A DNA stretch of 64,000 bases, taken from Spirodela intermedia. Lineage: Eukaryota > Streptophyta > Magnoliopsida > Alismatales > Araceae. The position numbers and the translations under genes are program-made. Of the stretch, positions 10,987 to 23,900 are shown piece by piece (within the stretch, counting starts at the first letter, position 1; the number at the start of each line of letters is the position of its first letter). The notes beneath the pieces were generated by a model. It was not told the origin of the DNA, searched no databases, and saw only the letters and a list, made by a program, of their open reading frames with translations. The stretch is from NCBI GenBank assembly GCA_902729315.2, contig LR746272.1, positions 10,968,327 to 11,032,326 on the forward strand, written 5' to 3'.

Positions 10987-13152
10987 ATGAACAACAGGCT
11001 CCGTTCAGTTGTCCAGAGCGGCGATGTCGCCGCCTTCGTGGAGTTCGTCAGGGAGGATAAACAGGGAGACGCAGAGCAGACGAGCACCCTGGCGCTGACC
11101 AAAGCTCTTTTCCTTGCGGCCAGGCTTGGTCACGATGAGCTGGTGTCAGAGATCGTGAAGATGGAACCGAAATTGGTGGCATCGGAGAATACCCGGATGG
11201 AGGCGCCGGTTCACGAAGCGTGCCGCGAGGGGAGCGTGGAGGTCGTGGACGTGTTGATGGCGGCGGATCCTTGGGTGGGCTACAGGCGTAACGCCGAGGA
11301 CCGGAGTGCGCTAGCTGTGGCCTGCATCCACGGGCATCTAAACGTTGTGAAGAGGCTTCTTGATTGGCCGTGGCAGATGGCGTCCGAGGAAGACGGCACT
11401 TCCACGTGTCTCCATGCTGCGGCCTGCGGAGGAAGCACAGGTGAGCTGACTTAGAGAACTTCAGAGGCCGTCTTAGTTCCACGGTGGCTGCAAGAAATGA
11501 ATAAAATTGTTTAGTATGGTGGTTTATGCAGTATTAATATCCCATCTACTTCAACAACAATCACTATTTTAGTTTTCGGCTTTAATTTAGCATGAACATG
11601 ATGAGAAGTGAATGATTGACGATGGGCATCACAACGTCTTCATGATGGACCAGAAATCGTTCGCACATTATTGGGAGCTCGCCCGGATTTTGTGTGGAGG
11701 AAGGACGCCCAAGGTCATACTCCCCTCCATCTAGCCGCCAGTAAAGGGTTCCTGGAGATAACCAGGGAACTACTCCGAAACGACTCTGATCTTTGCTTGG
11801 CAAAAGACGAAGACGGAAGGACTCCCCTCCATTCGGCCGTCGTCAGAGGGCGAGTCAACGTCATCGATGAGATCATTTCCTCGAGCCGCGACTCCCTGCA
11901 GGAATTGACTAAGCAAGGGGAGAGCGTCCTCCATCTCGGTGTCAAGTACAACCAGTACGAGGCCGTCAAGTATCTGGTCGAAAGGCTGGACGTCTCGGAT
12001 ATCATCGATCTCCCCGATCAGAATGGGAACACTGTTCTACATCTTGCAACAGCAGCGAAGCTGTCCAATGTAAGAACGTAGCCGACGCTAGTGAGTTCAC
12101 AAGATTACTTAATCTTTGATTCAATATTGTATTCTTTTATTCTCTGTTATGCCCCACCTCCTATTCCTTTTCAGTAACTCTTACGGGTTTGTTCTTCTCG
12201 GTGAGAATAGATGGTTAGGTACCTGGTCAACAAAAGCGGTGTTGAAGTAAATGCAGTCAACCACAGGGGATTCACAGCTCTTGACGTCGTGCCAAGCGAA
12301 ACAAACAGTTCTGGAGTGCTGCAACTCGCAGCCACATTACTGGACGCCGGCGGCAAACGCAGCGACGACTTGCCCGGCTCGTCGTCGAAGATAGGAATAA
12401 TCATTGAACAGCCGATCAAGGGACCGTTTCCGGCGGATGTCCCCCGGATTTCTTCTTCAAAAAGGAAATCCACGAACTCGAACCACGCCAGGCGCCACCA
12501 CGGCCAAAGCAGACGGGGGGAGAAGCAGAAGGAACTCCAAATCGAGGGCCTCCGGAATGCCCGCAACACGATAACCTTGGTGGCTGTGCTGATCGCCACG
12601 GTCACCTTCTCCGCCGGCCTCAATCCCCCGGGAGGGGTCCATCAGGATGGAGTAATGATCGGGAAGTCAATCATGGGAAGATTGACGACTTTCAAGGTTT
12701 TCACTGTCGGCAACAACGTCGCCTTCTTCACCGCAATAGCCATCGTCATCGTTCTCGTCAGCATCATCCCCTTCCGACGGAAGTCGTTGATGCGTCTCCT
12801 GCGGGTGACGCATAGGATCATGTGGGTCTCGATAACCTTCATGGTGGCGGCCTTCATCGCGGGAACATGGGTGATACTGCCGCCCGCCAGGGGGACAAGG
12901 TGGATGCTCGTGGCCATGCTGACCATTGGGGTCGGCTCCATCGTCTCGGTTTTCGTGGGTCTCGGAGTGATGCTGGTCGGGCAACTCGTCAGGAAGTGGG
13001 AGTGGCGGAGGAACAGAGGCGGGAAGAAGGAGACCCCGACCAGTAGCATCAGCCGAGTAGAAGAGGAGTTGCGCGCTAGGCGCAGGTCAAGCTCGACGTC
13101 CAGTAACTCCGACATTTGGAGCTCAGAGAAGTCAGGATACCATACATACTGA
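10987..13152 (+). CDS. Ankyrin-repeat protein with PGG membrane domain (ACD6-like)
   Basis: A 603-residue protein of the plant ankyrin-TM family, whose studied members (ACD6, ITN1) act in membrane-linked defence and stress signalling; the role of this one cannot be told. Exons 10987-11440, 11654-12069 and 12211-13152 join in frame. Exons 1 and 2 encode about eight ankyrin repeats, with typical helices at [39 protein letters not shown] and [20 protein letters not shown]. Exon 3 carries the PGG domain, starting [20 protein letters not shown] with LNPPGG at about 427-432, then three further hydrophobic helices, and a basic serine-rich tail. The sequence [12 protein letters not shown] before the first helix is typical of the family. 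I see no frameshift or missing block. Confidence 0.9.
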
Positions 13153-13375
13153 GGCTTGGAAGATTGGATATTCCTACATGAATTTCTCCACAGGCCGTGT
13201 CGTAGAATTCTTCAATTTTCCTCTACTGAGGGTTTGCACCATGCCACAGCTGCCTTTCCCAAAATTAGCAGCATTGCTTCCATTTAGGGGATGCAATGTT
13301 GATCCCAACTCTGGCTTAATATCTAGTCCTATGGCCATTTACAATTTCTTCAAAAACTAAGAAAAAAACCAACGA

Positions 13376-14018
13376 AAGGTCTTTTGTATATTAGTATATC
13401 TAAAAGTAAATATTTAATTATAATGAGGCGACTCTCACACCCTTGACTAATTGCAGATTGATTTTGAGTCGTATGATGTTATAAGCTGACCAACGTCTGA
13501 TAATAGTTAAGCTGCATCGCCCCTCATTTATGTTGGAATTCCATATGAAAAGGCATACTAAAAAAGTCGTCGATTATTTACTGTAAAATTAATTATATGA
13601 TTAGAAGATAAGACCATTACTCTAGTCGATAATTAATTTTAAATTGAATATTATGCACGGAAGAAACGTTATCAATCCATTCACCTCTAGTCGATAATCC
13701 ATTCACCTGGGAATTTCCACATTGATTGATAACGTATCATCCGTGCATAATATTCAATTTAAAATTAATTATCGACTAGAGTAATGGTCTTATCTTCTAA
13801 TCATATAATTAATTTTACAGTAAATAATCGACGACTTTTTTAGTATGCTTTTTCATATGGAATTCCAACATAAATGAGGGGAGATACAGCTTAACTATTA
13901 TTATACTTTTAATATCATACGACTCAAAATCAATCAATCAGCAATTAGTAAAGGGTGTGATAGTCGCCTCGTTTGATTAAATATTTAATTTTAGATATAC
14001 TAATATACAAATGACCTT
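13376..14018. mobile_element. Fold-back (MITE-like) element: two ~300-bp inverted arms
   Basis: The arms 13376-13678 and 13721-14018 are near-perfect reverse complements, separated by a loop of about 42 bp. The outer ends read AAGGTC (left) and GACCTT (right). The arms differ by a few substitutions and small indels, for example around 13484-13500 versus 13896-13912. The element is AT-rich, has no coding potential and lies just after the ankyrin gene. This is the form of a non-autonomous terminal-inverted-repeat transposon or fold-back element. No convincing target-site duplication is visible, so the superfamily is open. Transcribed, it would fold into a long hairpin that could feed small-RNA production; that is inference. 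Confidence 0.85.
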
Positions 14019-14035
14019 GTGTGAACGTGGTTCTC

Positions 14036-14058
14036 TCTCTCTCTCTCTCTCTCTCTCT
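14036..14058. repeat. CT microsatellite
   Basis: A run of about eleven CT units immediately beyond the right arm of the fold-back element. Confidence 0.9.
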
Positions 14059-14321
14059 AAATAAATATATATAATCCATTTAGTTTTTCCGATTAATCAA
14101 ATCTTCCGGCGAAGTTATATTATTTGTCAGGACTTTCTTGTCTAGCTCGTAGGATTTTGTCTCATTCGAGATACCCATTCAAGGTTTTCCAATTGGCATT
14201 CAATTATCTACCTCTTAGAGCTTTCTTGAAGAGGACGTTTTCTGGTCATGACCGCGGAACCTGAGAAAACTCAAATCGCATCATAGGGCCCTGATGGGTG
14301 GAAACTATGGGAGGAGGAGGG

Positions 14322-14322
<1 letters not shown>

Positions 14323-14409
<87 letters not shown>

Positions 14410-14451
14410 GGAGAGAGAGAGGAGAGAGAGAGAGAGAGGGGAGAGAGAGGG

Positions 14452-14483
<32 letters not shown>

Positions 14484-14570
14484 GGAGAGAGAGAGAGAGG
14501 GAGAGAGGAGAGAGGAGAGAGAAAGGGAGAGAGAGAAGGGGAGAGAGAGAGAGAGAGAGAGGGAGAGCGG

Positions 14571-14601
<31 letters not shown>

Positions 14602-14634
14602 GGAGGAGAGAGAGAGGGGGAGAGAGAGAGAGAG
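14323..14634. repeat. Long GA-rich microsatellite tract (~310 bp)
   Basis: Almost pure GA dinucleotides for the first ~80 bp, then GA interrupted by GG and GGG. All open frames across it (Arg-Glu on one strand, Ser-Leu on the other) are by-products of the repeat. Tracts of this kind are bound by plant BPC/BBR GAGA-binding proteins, but the nearest gene start is more than 3 kb away. Confidence 0.97.
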
Positions 14635-16587
14635 CGACGGTAGTCCCACCCCCCCGGCGCCCCCGGCCGTCTTCTCGTGAGCTTCTAAGAAGACAAACAA
14701 TTACGTAAGGAGTGATGCTCAGTAGGTCAACGAGCCCATCCAAATGGCGCTGACGTTAATTCGTGACCATAAAGAGCTGCGACCCAATTATATCCGTGAC
14801 AAAACGAGCGGCCTGGGGTACCAAAGCAAGACCCACTTGCGAAGGGGACGGACGCGCCAAAACCCGCCCCTGACGTGTCCGCGTCATACCCATTCCCACG
14901 GGTATAGATGGCATTTCGACGTGGCACTGACCAACCATGCCATCTATTAATTAATTAAATTAAGTAATAGTGGTGTCGATGGGCTGATCTAGACCGGAAG
15001 CCCCCGCGTTGACCCGATGGACAGACGGGCTAGGCCCAGGCTTGGGCGGCCTCAGGGCAAATGTGCTTGCTGGTTCAAGCATGATGCTTACAGTTGACCT
15101 AAACATTGTCATTTGTTAAATGATGACTTTTTTCTATGAATCTCGTAAATCACGTTATCCATTTACTAAGAAGGTAAAATAAGTTGAAAATGTAATTACA
15201 TAGGATTAATGTTTTCAAGCAAATTATGAGCGTATTCTTTGTACCCACACTTTGAAACTCCCAGTTTCGTACCCTGAATACAACTCCCTATATATTTTTA
15301 GGGTATTTTAAAGATACTTTCCGTGATGCAATTGAACAATCCGATGGAAGAAACATTGCAAATTCGATTTGCTTTCCATCCTCATACCCTCATTCCCCCT
15401 TAATCCTACGTAAGAACGTACGTATCAGTCGTCCAGGCGGCAAGACTAAGTCAAAGGATTAACGATGACAGCCTCACAAATAAACGGTTAAATAAAAAAG
15501 TTATATAAATTTCGTAAATAAATGAATGAAAGCTTCTTGCACATGCAACAACTGTTTTAAATTAGATGGCTCAGTTTTTTTAATACGGTCAAATATAATA
15601 GGCGCTGAGTGCAGATGAGACACAGTAAAGAAAACGGGCTAATCAGCAAGACAGATAGCCTATACTGTGAGACCCACCACACAAGATCCTCGCCTCAGAA
15701 GGAAGACGAATCCAGTCGTTAGTGCTCTGATGTGATGCAACAATATATGAACTGTGACGAATAAGTAACGTAGAATAAATGCCAACAGTAGGTCAAGTTC
15801 ACTAGAAAACAAACCGGAGGAAGAAGGGGAGAAGGCCAGACATTTGACGATCTGAAGAGGAGGGGAGGGGGGTGGGGTGTGATGCAACGGCGTATTCTAT
15901 TATATATAAGCCATCGCCGAAGCCGATGACCCCTGGGATCCGTTCAACCAGATGGCACCTTCACCGTGTTCCCGTCTGAATTAAAAGTAAGATAAGCGCC
16001 ATAATTTCATGGCAAGAAGCAAGCACGGTCTGGGTGGCCGCGAGGCTTGTCGAGACAGCGAAGAACGAGGGGATGGCGAGCAGGAGCTGCGTTCTACTGT
16101 ATCTCACGGCGCGAAGGGGAAGAATACGAAGGATCGCAACCATCTTCGAGGATTATCGGGACGAAGCCTTGAAAGGCACAGTAGGGGTATGTCGGGGAAG
16201 GGAAACCGCTGTGTGGAATAATCGTCCTTTTGTATTCATCACCCAAAACTCAGAGGAGAGGATAGGAGCGTTGTGACGTGGATTTCGGGTACGGGCAATC
16301 GTAGCTTGAATGGGAGGAGAAGATACGGCATACGACTATGGGGGAATGCATGCAAGAAAAGAAAGGCGTATGGGATAAAAGAAATATTTTCATCTGATAA
16401 TGGTAAAAATAATTGAATTGTAATGAATAGTGTGTTTTTTGCCTGCTTAATGGTGCCTACGAATCGTTGCAAGCATCGCGTTGATCTTTACCTATGCTCG
16501 GGGATCAGGAACACGGCGAGAGGAGAGACCTACCACGATGCCTCAGACAATGGATTATGGTCTTATCTGGTGTGTCTCCGGTCTCTT
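14635..16587. other. Spacer between GA tract and RING-H2 gene
   Basis: No supportable gene. A GC-rich patch at about 14740-14930 contains ACGTGTCC and ACGTGGCA (ACGT-core elements), promoter-like in content but without a gene beside it. A TATA-like TATATATAAG lies near 15900, followed by short frames at 16009-16276 that match no family. The right end is the 3' side of the minus-strand RING gene. Confidence 0.45.
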
Positions 16588-17808
16588 TTATCTTCCGGCA
16601 AACAACTGGACCGTCCGCCTCGCGATCGGCACCCAAAGCCGCCTCATCTTCTCATCTCTCGAGTTGTGGGTTGTATCAGAATTATCTTCGGACCCTGTTC
16701 TCCTTCTCGTTGCATCACCAAACCTTGAGATGTTGATAATCTCAGACATGGATCTGTCGCCGGAGGGAATCATTGACTTTGATGATGAGGTGAAGCCATT
16801 GGAATTTCCGTCGGAGCCTGAGCTAGAAGGGAAGATCCCCGGCGCCGGAAATGGGCGGCTGAAATCTATTCCAGTGGATTTGCTCTCCGACGAACTACTC
16901 TCCTCCCCTCTATCTTTTGTCTGATGCACCCCGCCGTTGGAGCTTCCCTCCGTGAATCGCTTGCTGGATAGCACGCCAAGCATCTCCGATTTGAGGGAGA
17001 TGAGGTCTGAGGACTGCAGATCGCTCCATCGGTTCTTGAAGACGACGTCCGACAGGATGATCTTATGCATGTGCTTGTGCAGCAATTTGTCCACCTCCGG
17101 TAGAAGAGGCTCGTCCTTTCCCGTCTTCCTGAAGCTCCCCCCGCAAGTGAACCCCGAGGAGGCCCCCGCCTGTTCCCCGGGCACTCTCTCCACATACAGC
17201 CCGTTTTCATCCCCTTCCTCCAGATGCCCCCCGCGGTCAGGCGGGTTTCCGAACAAAAACCGGGAGCTGGTTGAGTACTTGAAGAGGGTGGCGTCCTCGA
17301 TCTCTACCTTGCACCGGCAAAGAGGACAGCTCGAGTGGCTCTCCAGCCATCTGTCAACACAGCCGATGTGGAATGCGTGCTTGCACTTGGGCAGCAGCCT
17401 CAAAATCTCGGCGTCCTCGAACCTCGACAGGCAGACGGAGCATTCGAGCCCCTCCTTCGGCCCCCTCAGCGACGAGAACCTAAAGAAAGGCAGCGACTCG
17501 ATCACGCTCTTGTCGATGCCGGAGAAGCGAGACCCCGGCGAGAGCAGCCCGTTGAACTGGCTCTGAAACTGGTTCTCCGAGTCGCCGCCGATGGGGGCGG
17601 CGTCGACCGTGTGGCAGAATTTGGCGTACACAAGGAGGAGGAAGGTGAGGGAGAAAACGATGGAGAAGACGCCGATCACGATCGCCACGCTCGGCTTGAA
17701 CGCTAAAGCGACTTCCTGCTGGGAATCTTCGGACTGTGGTTGAGCCACGCTGCAGGAGGAGGAGCTCAACAGGAAGAAGAGGAAGACGAGGAGACGAAGT
17801 AAATTCAT
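16588..17808 (-). CDS. ATL-family RING-H2 E3 ubiquitin ligase (ATL12/ATL42-like)
   Basis: Intronless gene for a 406-residue membrane-anchored E3 ligase. It begins with a signal-like hydrophobic stretch (LLRLLVFLFFLLSSSSC), then a transmembrane helix at about 40-62 (VAIVIGVFSIVFSLTFLLLV). The ATL 'GLD' motif appears as SGIDKSVIESLPFF. The RING-H2 finger (about 123-166) has all eight ligands: ECSVCLSRFED, then LPKCKHAFHIGCVDRWL and SCPLCRC. The long tail with KLLHKHMHKIILSDVVFKNR, SEIINISRFG and a final WVPIARRTVQLFAGR fits the long ATL12/ATL42 subgroup rather than short elicitor-induced ATLs. ATLs pass ubiquitin from E2 enzymes to targets, often in defence or nutrient responses; the target here is unknown. 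Confidence 0.92.
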   Translation of the reverse strand: MNLLRLLVFLFFLLSSSSCSVAQPQSEDSQQEVALAFKPSVAIVIGVFSIVFSLTFLLLVYAKFCHTVDAAPIGGDSENQFQSQFNGLLSPGSRFSGIDKSVIESLPFFRFSSLRGPKEGLECSVCLSRFEDAEILRLLPKCKHAFHIGCVDRWLESHSSCPLCRCKVEIEDATLFKYSTSSRFLFGNPPDRGGHLEEGDENGLYVERVPGEQAGASSGFTCGGSFRKTGKDEPLLPEVDKLLHKHMHKIILSDVVFKNRWSDLQSSDLISLKSEMLGVLSSKRFTEGSSNGGVHQTKDRGEESSSSESKSTGIDFSRPFPAPGIFPSSSGSDGNSNGFTSSSKSMIPSGDRSMSEIINISRFGDATRRRTGSEDNSDTTHNSRDEKMRRLWVPIARRTVQLFAGR

Positions 17809-20721
17809 CGGTCGAGCAGAGCTCTGCCAGCCGAAGTCGATCGATTTGGTTTCGGATGCAGAAAGGCCTGGCTAGTAAAGAGGACTAGGGCTTTTAAAGG
17901 TGGTGGTAGAGCCGTGGATTGGTTGCGCCTCCAAGTTGCTGACTGTCTTGGCCTTCTGCGTCCGGTGGCGTAAGGCATATATGTTTTCTTCCGAAGATTG
18001 TACATCGCGACAACGACGACAAATATCAAAAAAAATAAATCCTTTTCGAGTTTTTTTTTCCAATTTTATCAATATTAAGGAAGAACTAGTCAGCACGATG
18101 ACTAAGGGTATCGACTGGGTTTCATCCGCTACCTTACTTCGTCACGAGGACGACTTTCGCTCTCAACGTTCACTGTCCACGAGGAATTCAGCCTCGCCAA
18201 GGAAGCGAGAAAAAAGTCGCTTCCCCGTGCTTCCGGCCGAAACAGAGATGCCGGACCATGCCTATTATCCCACGCCGACTTCATGGTAGGAAGCATCACC
18301 CTTAATGAGATAAGTCAACATTTGTCGGAACATGTGAGGCTCATAAAGTCAATGCTGGAAATGAGTTAATGTATCACACGTGGTGCATAGTTGACCATCT
18401 CGTGATTTCTCTTTTAGATATTGTGAGCCCAATATGGAAATTTAATTATGATGTTCATATGACCATCACATATGTTTATTCATCACATACGTTTGACACA
18501 TCAAAATCTAAGTTGAGTGATATGTTTTTCTTCATGTGGTAATTATAATTCATTTTCTTCATTTTTCAGTATTTAACTAATACAATAATAAAAGGAAGGA
18601 AAATATCTAACGATCATAACTAGTAGTTCTATAAACCATTGATGGTGCCTAACAAGAACGATTGACCACCTACCTGATGCAGCCACCTTTCAAAAACTTG
18701 ATCATGAAGATTCTTCAATGATTGTGAAGTGATTTATAAAATTAAATCATTTGAAGACATCCCAACAAAGCAAAGGTGATTTTGAGTGGCATAAATCAAC
18801 AAGGTGAAAAGTTGATGTTTTATTTTACCCAGAAATAATGAAATTTTAAGTTTTTATTGTTAACATTGTTAATATTAAAATTAATTTAAAAGAAGAAAAT
18901 CAACGACACAATTTTTGAGACCAAGTAATAAGCTACATGAAAAAAAAAGACTTTGCAGTGACCAGCCAAAACAAAGTTGGCCAAGTAAATTATATGAGTT
19001 GTTAAAAATAAGTTTAACTAAGTTAATAAATGGTTCTACCAATGAATATTGAACCTAATATTAGATTTCATGATGGAATGTTTGCTCAAGTGACAATCTG
19101 AGGTACACTACCGCTTGAATTTCTCATGGATGCTTTTTGAGGGCAATCTCAATTTAACTAAAAGAGATTTTGAACTATTTCTTGAATGAAGCACATACTA
19201 GAAAACCTACTATTTAAAAAACTTTACTTGTATAAAATTAAATGGACATAATTCATATGATTTTGTACAAGAGTTAAATTCCTTAATTATATACATAAGA
19301 ACTACATTAATTGGAGATAGTTCAAAATTGATTAGACTTTGGTTGTTATGACAACTTGGTGGCTTCTTGGTGGAGTGGTCACCAATACTTTTAACACAAA
19401 AAGCTAATCTTGGATTAAAATCTGCAATAATAGCTAAGTTTATAATTATATTTTCTTAATCAGCTTTAGAAATTTCCTTGAGGGTCATACAAATTGTATC
19501 ACTAACGAGGAATTACAAATGAAAATAAATGCTTATTTAGAAATAAAGATGGAGAAATAATGTGAACTCTAAATACTTTTATATGGGGTAACCAATTGGT
19601 AAGGTAGAGGAATTTAAGTGATGAAGAACCCTAACCAGAAAAAGCAAAGTTAATATTAAAGAAGATAACGTTTTTCTATTCCACTTTTTTAAAGTCCTTT
19701 TTAGTATACAAAATAAGTTCAGCACAACCCAATCCAATCTCATAAACTTCAGCTTCAACTCACCTGAGACCCTAGGCTACTGAGGCCCATGCACATTTCA
19801 GTCTCAACCTTGATGAGGTGCCCAATATTTAAATCTCACACCCTCCCATTCCTTTCAATGTGACATTTTCTTTCACCTTCTTCCTTAATTAATTGTGGTC
19901 TCGTATTTTCCTTCCTTTCGCCATCCTATTAAATTCACCTCCCGCTTCTTCTCATTCAATCCTCTTATTTGCTTGATCCTCCTCTCATCCCCCATCCCTC
20001 TTTCCCATCTCCATCCCTATTAAATTTGCATATTCTTCTCTTATTCCCCATTCAATCTCTCTCTCTCTCTCCAAATATGCATATTGATTCATAGATATAT
20101 TGATCTCCCTCCCTCCGTCCCCTTCTCCCCTTTTTCCCCAGCATGTAGTAGCTATCCGAGACAAGCTCCTCAAGGAGCCTGTTCCTTCCCTGTATCATGT
20201 GACTCTGCAAGTTCCACTTGGGTTTCATAGTTGCTCGAGTTAGAACATGTTTTAAGCAATTTTATTTAAAAATAATATGCAGGTCTTGCAAAAACATAAC
20301 CATCAAATGACCAACTCAATTAATGAGTCTCACAATCTATTAGAAAATAGTTAATGTTAAATTAATAAAGCAATTATTGGCTCCCAAAATTGTAAAATTA
20401 TAGAGATCTAAATATTAGTAAACGTCACTATGTGTGAATGGAATATGGTGCAACAACTTGTCGTTTATGAAAAAAATGAGTTTGTGGATTTGAAAGATAG
20501 TCGTTTGGATATTGTAAGCTTTTGCTTTATCTTTGACTGAAATCGAAGTATTAATCAGGAGTATATTTTACGGGTATATATATCTGTACATTTATTTATT
20601 TATTTATTTATGGCATGCAAGGAATTGAGAGGGACGTTTCTAGCCCATTGACTGAGTGATTTGGGGTACAGTTTTAATGGAGAGTACATGCAATGGAGCC
20701 CTTGATGACTAAGGTTTAGTT

Positions 20722-20793
<72 letters not shown>

Positions 20794-20946
20794 TAAGACG
20801 TTGCGGGAGACCGTTGGATGGGGAATTCCTATCCGCTGGGTGTTTCCTTTTCCTTCGGCGTGCTTCCCCTGTCCGGCTGCGGCGGGGTTGCACGACTCCT
20901 CGTCTAAACCCCTGAAAACTCTCGCCCTTAAAAAGCATATAAGACG
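17809..20946. other. Divergent spacer between RING-H2 gene and tRNase Z gene
   Basis: About 3.1 kb with no supportable gene, shared as the upstream region of two genes that point away from each other. The middle (18300-19900) is AT-rich with stops in all frames and no recognisable transposon protein. A CT-rich patch lies at 19900-20130 and a GA microsatellite at 20721-20789, close to the tRNase Z start. Confidence 0.5.
20721..20789. repeat. GA microsatellite upstream of tRNase Z gene
   Basis: About 34 GA units with one interruption, starting 226 bp before the tRNase Z start codon. GAGA-type tracts are frequent in plant leaders and core promoters. Confidence 0.9.
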
Positions 20947-23900
20947 ATGCCACAGATCACTGGTATCAGACTGCTCCTCCCTTCCTGTTCTCCGGCAAGA
21001 CCTCTATCGGCCTCCGCAAATCTCTTCAGGTTCTCCTTCGCCTCGTCCCTTGGGTGTAGATTCTCACTCGCCACCCAGAGACCTCGCCAATCTCTGTCCA
21101 TATTCTCGTCGTCTTCGTCTTTTGATTGGAGAGGGAGGAGACCCGGCAACTTCCTTCCTCAGAGGAGGAGGAGCAGCAGCGACGGCGACCTCGCAAGGGA
21201 GAGGCGGGAGAGTAAGGGATCGACGGAAATGGAACTCGAGGGTGCGACTTTTAACAGGAAGAGAGCCGAGGGAAGGGATCGGAGCGCCAAACCGAGAAAC
21301 CTGCAGCTCAAGGTCCGGAAGCTGAACCCTGTCAGCACCATCTGCTATGCCCAGGTAAAGGTGATTCAGTCGTGAGACGGGAGCTACTGTTTACTTATTT
21401 TCAACTTTCAGCATTTGGAAAAATTGGTAACCACAAAGTTTTTGAGGCTGATTTACTAGTTGGGAACAGGGAGTTCTCAATTCTGAAAATAAAATTTACT
21501 CTTGACTCGGTTTCTATTTAGTAAGATTTTTCTGACCCGGGTTCTTGCACTTCAAACTTTTCTCCATTTATTTTCTCTCATTTATTATCTTATATTTTTC
21601 CACTCAAAAGTATTTTTAGCTTATTTTCTCTCTCATTTTCATCGTGCCCATTAGATTCTGGGGACTGGCATGGATACGCAGGATACTTCACCCTCGGTAC
21701 TGCTCTTCTTTGACAAGCAGAGATTCATTTTCAATGCTGGTGAGGTCAGTAAGAACATGTGAGTTTTGTTTGCCTTCTGGCATGCTACACGATTATAATT
21801 TCAAAGCTCAGCCGCTGATAAAAATTTGACTTTGAACTTTTCCGCGTTCTTCGAATTGGAAGCAAACTTCGTTTGATTACTTCAAATGGGAGTTTAAATA
21901 CTTATTCATGCTACACTCAATGAACTGATCTCAATAAGCTTTGTATATGCTGTATCCTATGGATAGACATTCTGTCTTAAGCATGTAATGAAGAACGGGA
22001 GATGAATTTCTTGTAAACAGTGTTATATAGGGAATTTTTGTTGATAAAAAAATAAAATTAAGGTTCTTTCTAGAACACTTGAAATTGGTTGTCATAAAGA
22101 TAGCCACCTACAATTCTAACATATTTATGACCAAGGCATCTCCTAGTGAACTCAGAGAAAGCACATTTGCACAGAATTCACCCTATCGAGTGATCAAAAT
22201 TATCTTGTATAAACAGTGGTATGTATCTCGTTAATTTGAATCACTACTTGCATCTTGCCCCACGTATTCCTGTAATATGACGTAGAGGAAAGCAGGGAAT
22301 ATAGATATGCTAGCACTGTTTTACCAGATGCCCAGTGAAGCCAGGTTGGCCTTTGACTATTTCTGGCATCGTCTCTTTTCTTTCTTTGAACTACAGGGCC
22401 TTTTAGTGGGGTGCCTTTAGTTTGATTTCTCAGTGGTTCGCTTCAGATGAATTTTCCTTTCATGAATCCATTTTTCTGCTTCTCCTTCTAGGAAGATAAT
22501 ATGCTGTTGATTAATATGGCTAATTAGAAATGGATTAGGGATTAATTTAGCGACAGAGAGGAGTAAAAAAACTGGTGCTACTTAACGCAAAGGAAATTGG
22601 TACCTTGAAAAAGAGTGTGGTATTACTATTTTTCCGGCCCTACTTGTTGAGAAGCTGCCTCTGTAATCTGGAAACTGTACACTTAGTTTTCAACAGTCAT
22701 CCTGTTTCTTTATAATCATAATAGGCTTAGAATTCTTTGGTGAATTGTGAAAATGTTGCAAACCAGTATGCATAATGCTTTTTTTTTTAGAATCACGCTT
22801 TCTGCATATATGGATATTTTGGTCTCCTTTTTCATCGCTGAAGAGATGTAATTTTCTTTGGTGGGTTTGGTATCCCTTCTAAAGTTTGACTATTATTGTT
22901 GATGGTCAACGAAAAATTTACCATCCAGTTTCTCATTAGGAAACCAAGTACTATTGTAAATCATACTCTAGACCTTCAATCAAACTGTCTACATAATTTG
23001 TTTTCGAATGATTTTCTTCAACCTTTTACCTGTTATATCCACTTTTTAAAATTCAGGGCTTACAACGGTTCTGCACTGAACACAAGATTAAATTATCAAA
23101 GGTATGTGATCGGTGTTGTGCCAATATTTTTTTTCTGTTTTGTTATGCCAAATGCATAGTCTAATGCGTGCCTCTTCTCTGTTGATCCTTCAGATTGATC
23201 ATATGTTTCTGACCCGTGTTTGCTCAGAAACTGCTGGTGGTCTTCCAGGTACGTATGTAAATTGATCTCCGGTGCCATTTATCCTTATCTTTTAAATATT
23301 GAAGAATTATCTGCCCAACTAATTTGATGACAAAAAATTCCAACTAGGTTAAGGGTTTTTATTTACCTGCAGGTCTTCTATTAACCTTGGCTGGTATTGG
23401 TGAGGAAGGGATGTCTGTAAGTGACATAATTTCTTACTGGATAGCTATCTATCTGTTTTAGTTTAATATGTTTGTCATTATAGTCATTCTGAATCACACG
23501 TTGGCTGGGCTTTTAGTTTAATATGAAAGTTTTTCAGCCAAATCCTGTTTCTTCTCAGGGGAGCCAGGATAAAAACACTAATTTTTTTTCTGTACCTCAT
23601 ACAATCTAATTTTCCAGATGTGTTTTCACCGTTGTTCTTTTATACAGGATTTCGACCACTTAACAATGGCTTGCCAAAAGAAAAAGAGAAGAATGTCTAT
23701 GGCGTAGTTTTGTACAGCTTTTATGCAAATCTTTCAAACAAATGTGGCTCACTAGCTTACCTGAGGGTCTGATTCTCATTTTTCTGAAGTCCCCTTCATA
23801 CGGGTGCCATAAATAATCATTTTTAAGGACTTGAGTGTGAAAGGGATTTTTGTTCTTAATGTCTTTTGCCTTTAGAAGCAGAAAAACTGTGGATCTAGAA

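Noticed and set aside
14246-14743. Long open frames of Arg-Glu or Ser-Leu repeats on both strands
   Set aside because: They are products of the GA microsatellite in every frame.
16009-16276. Small plus-strand gene after a TATA-like box near 15900
   Set aside because: The two overlapping frames match no family and show no conserved features; the TATA-like motif is common in AT-rich spacer.
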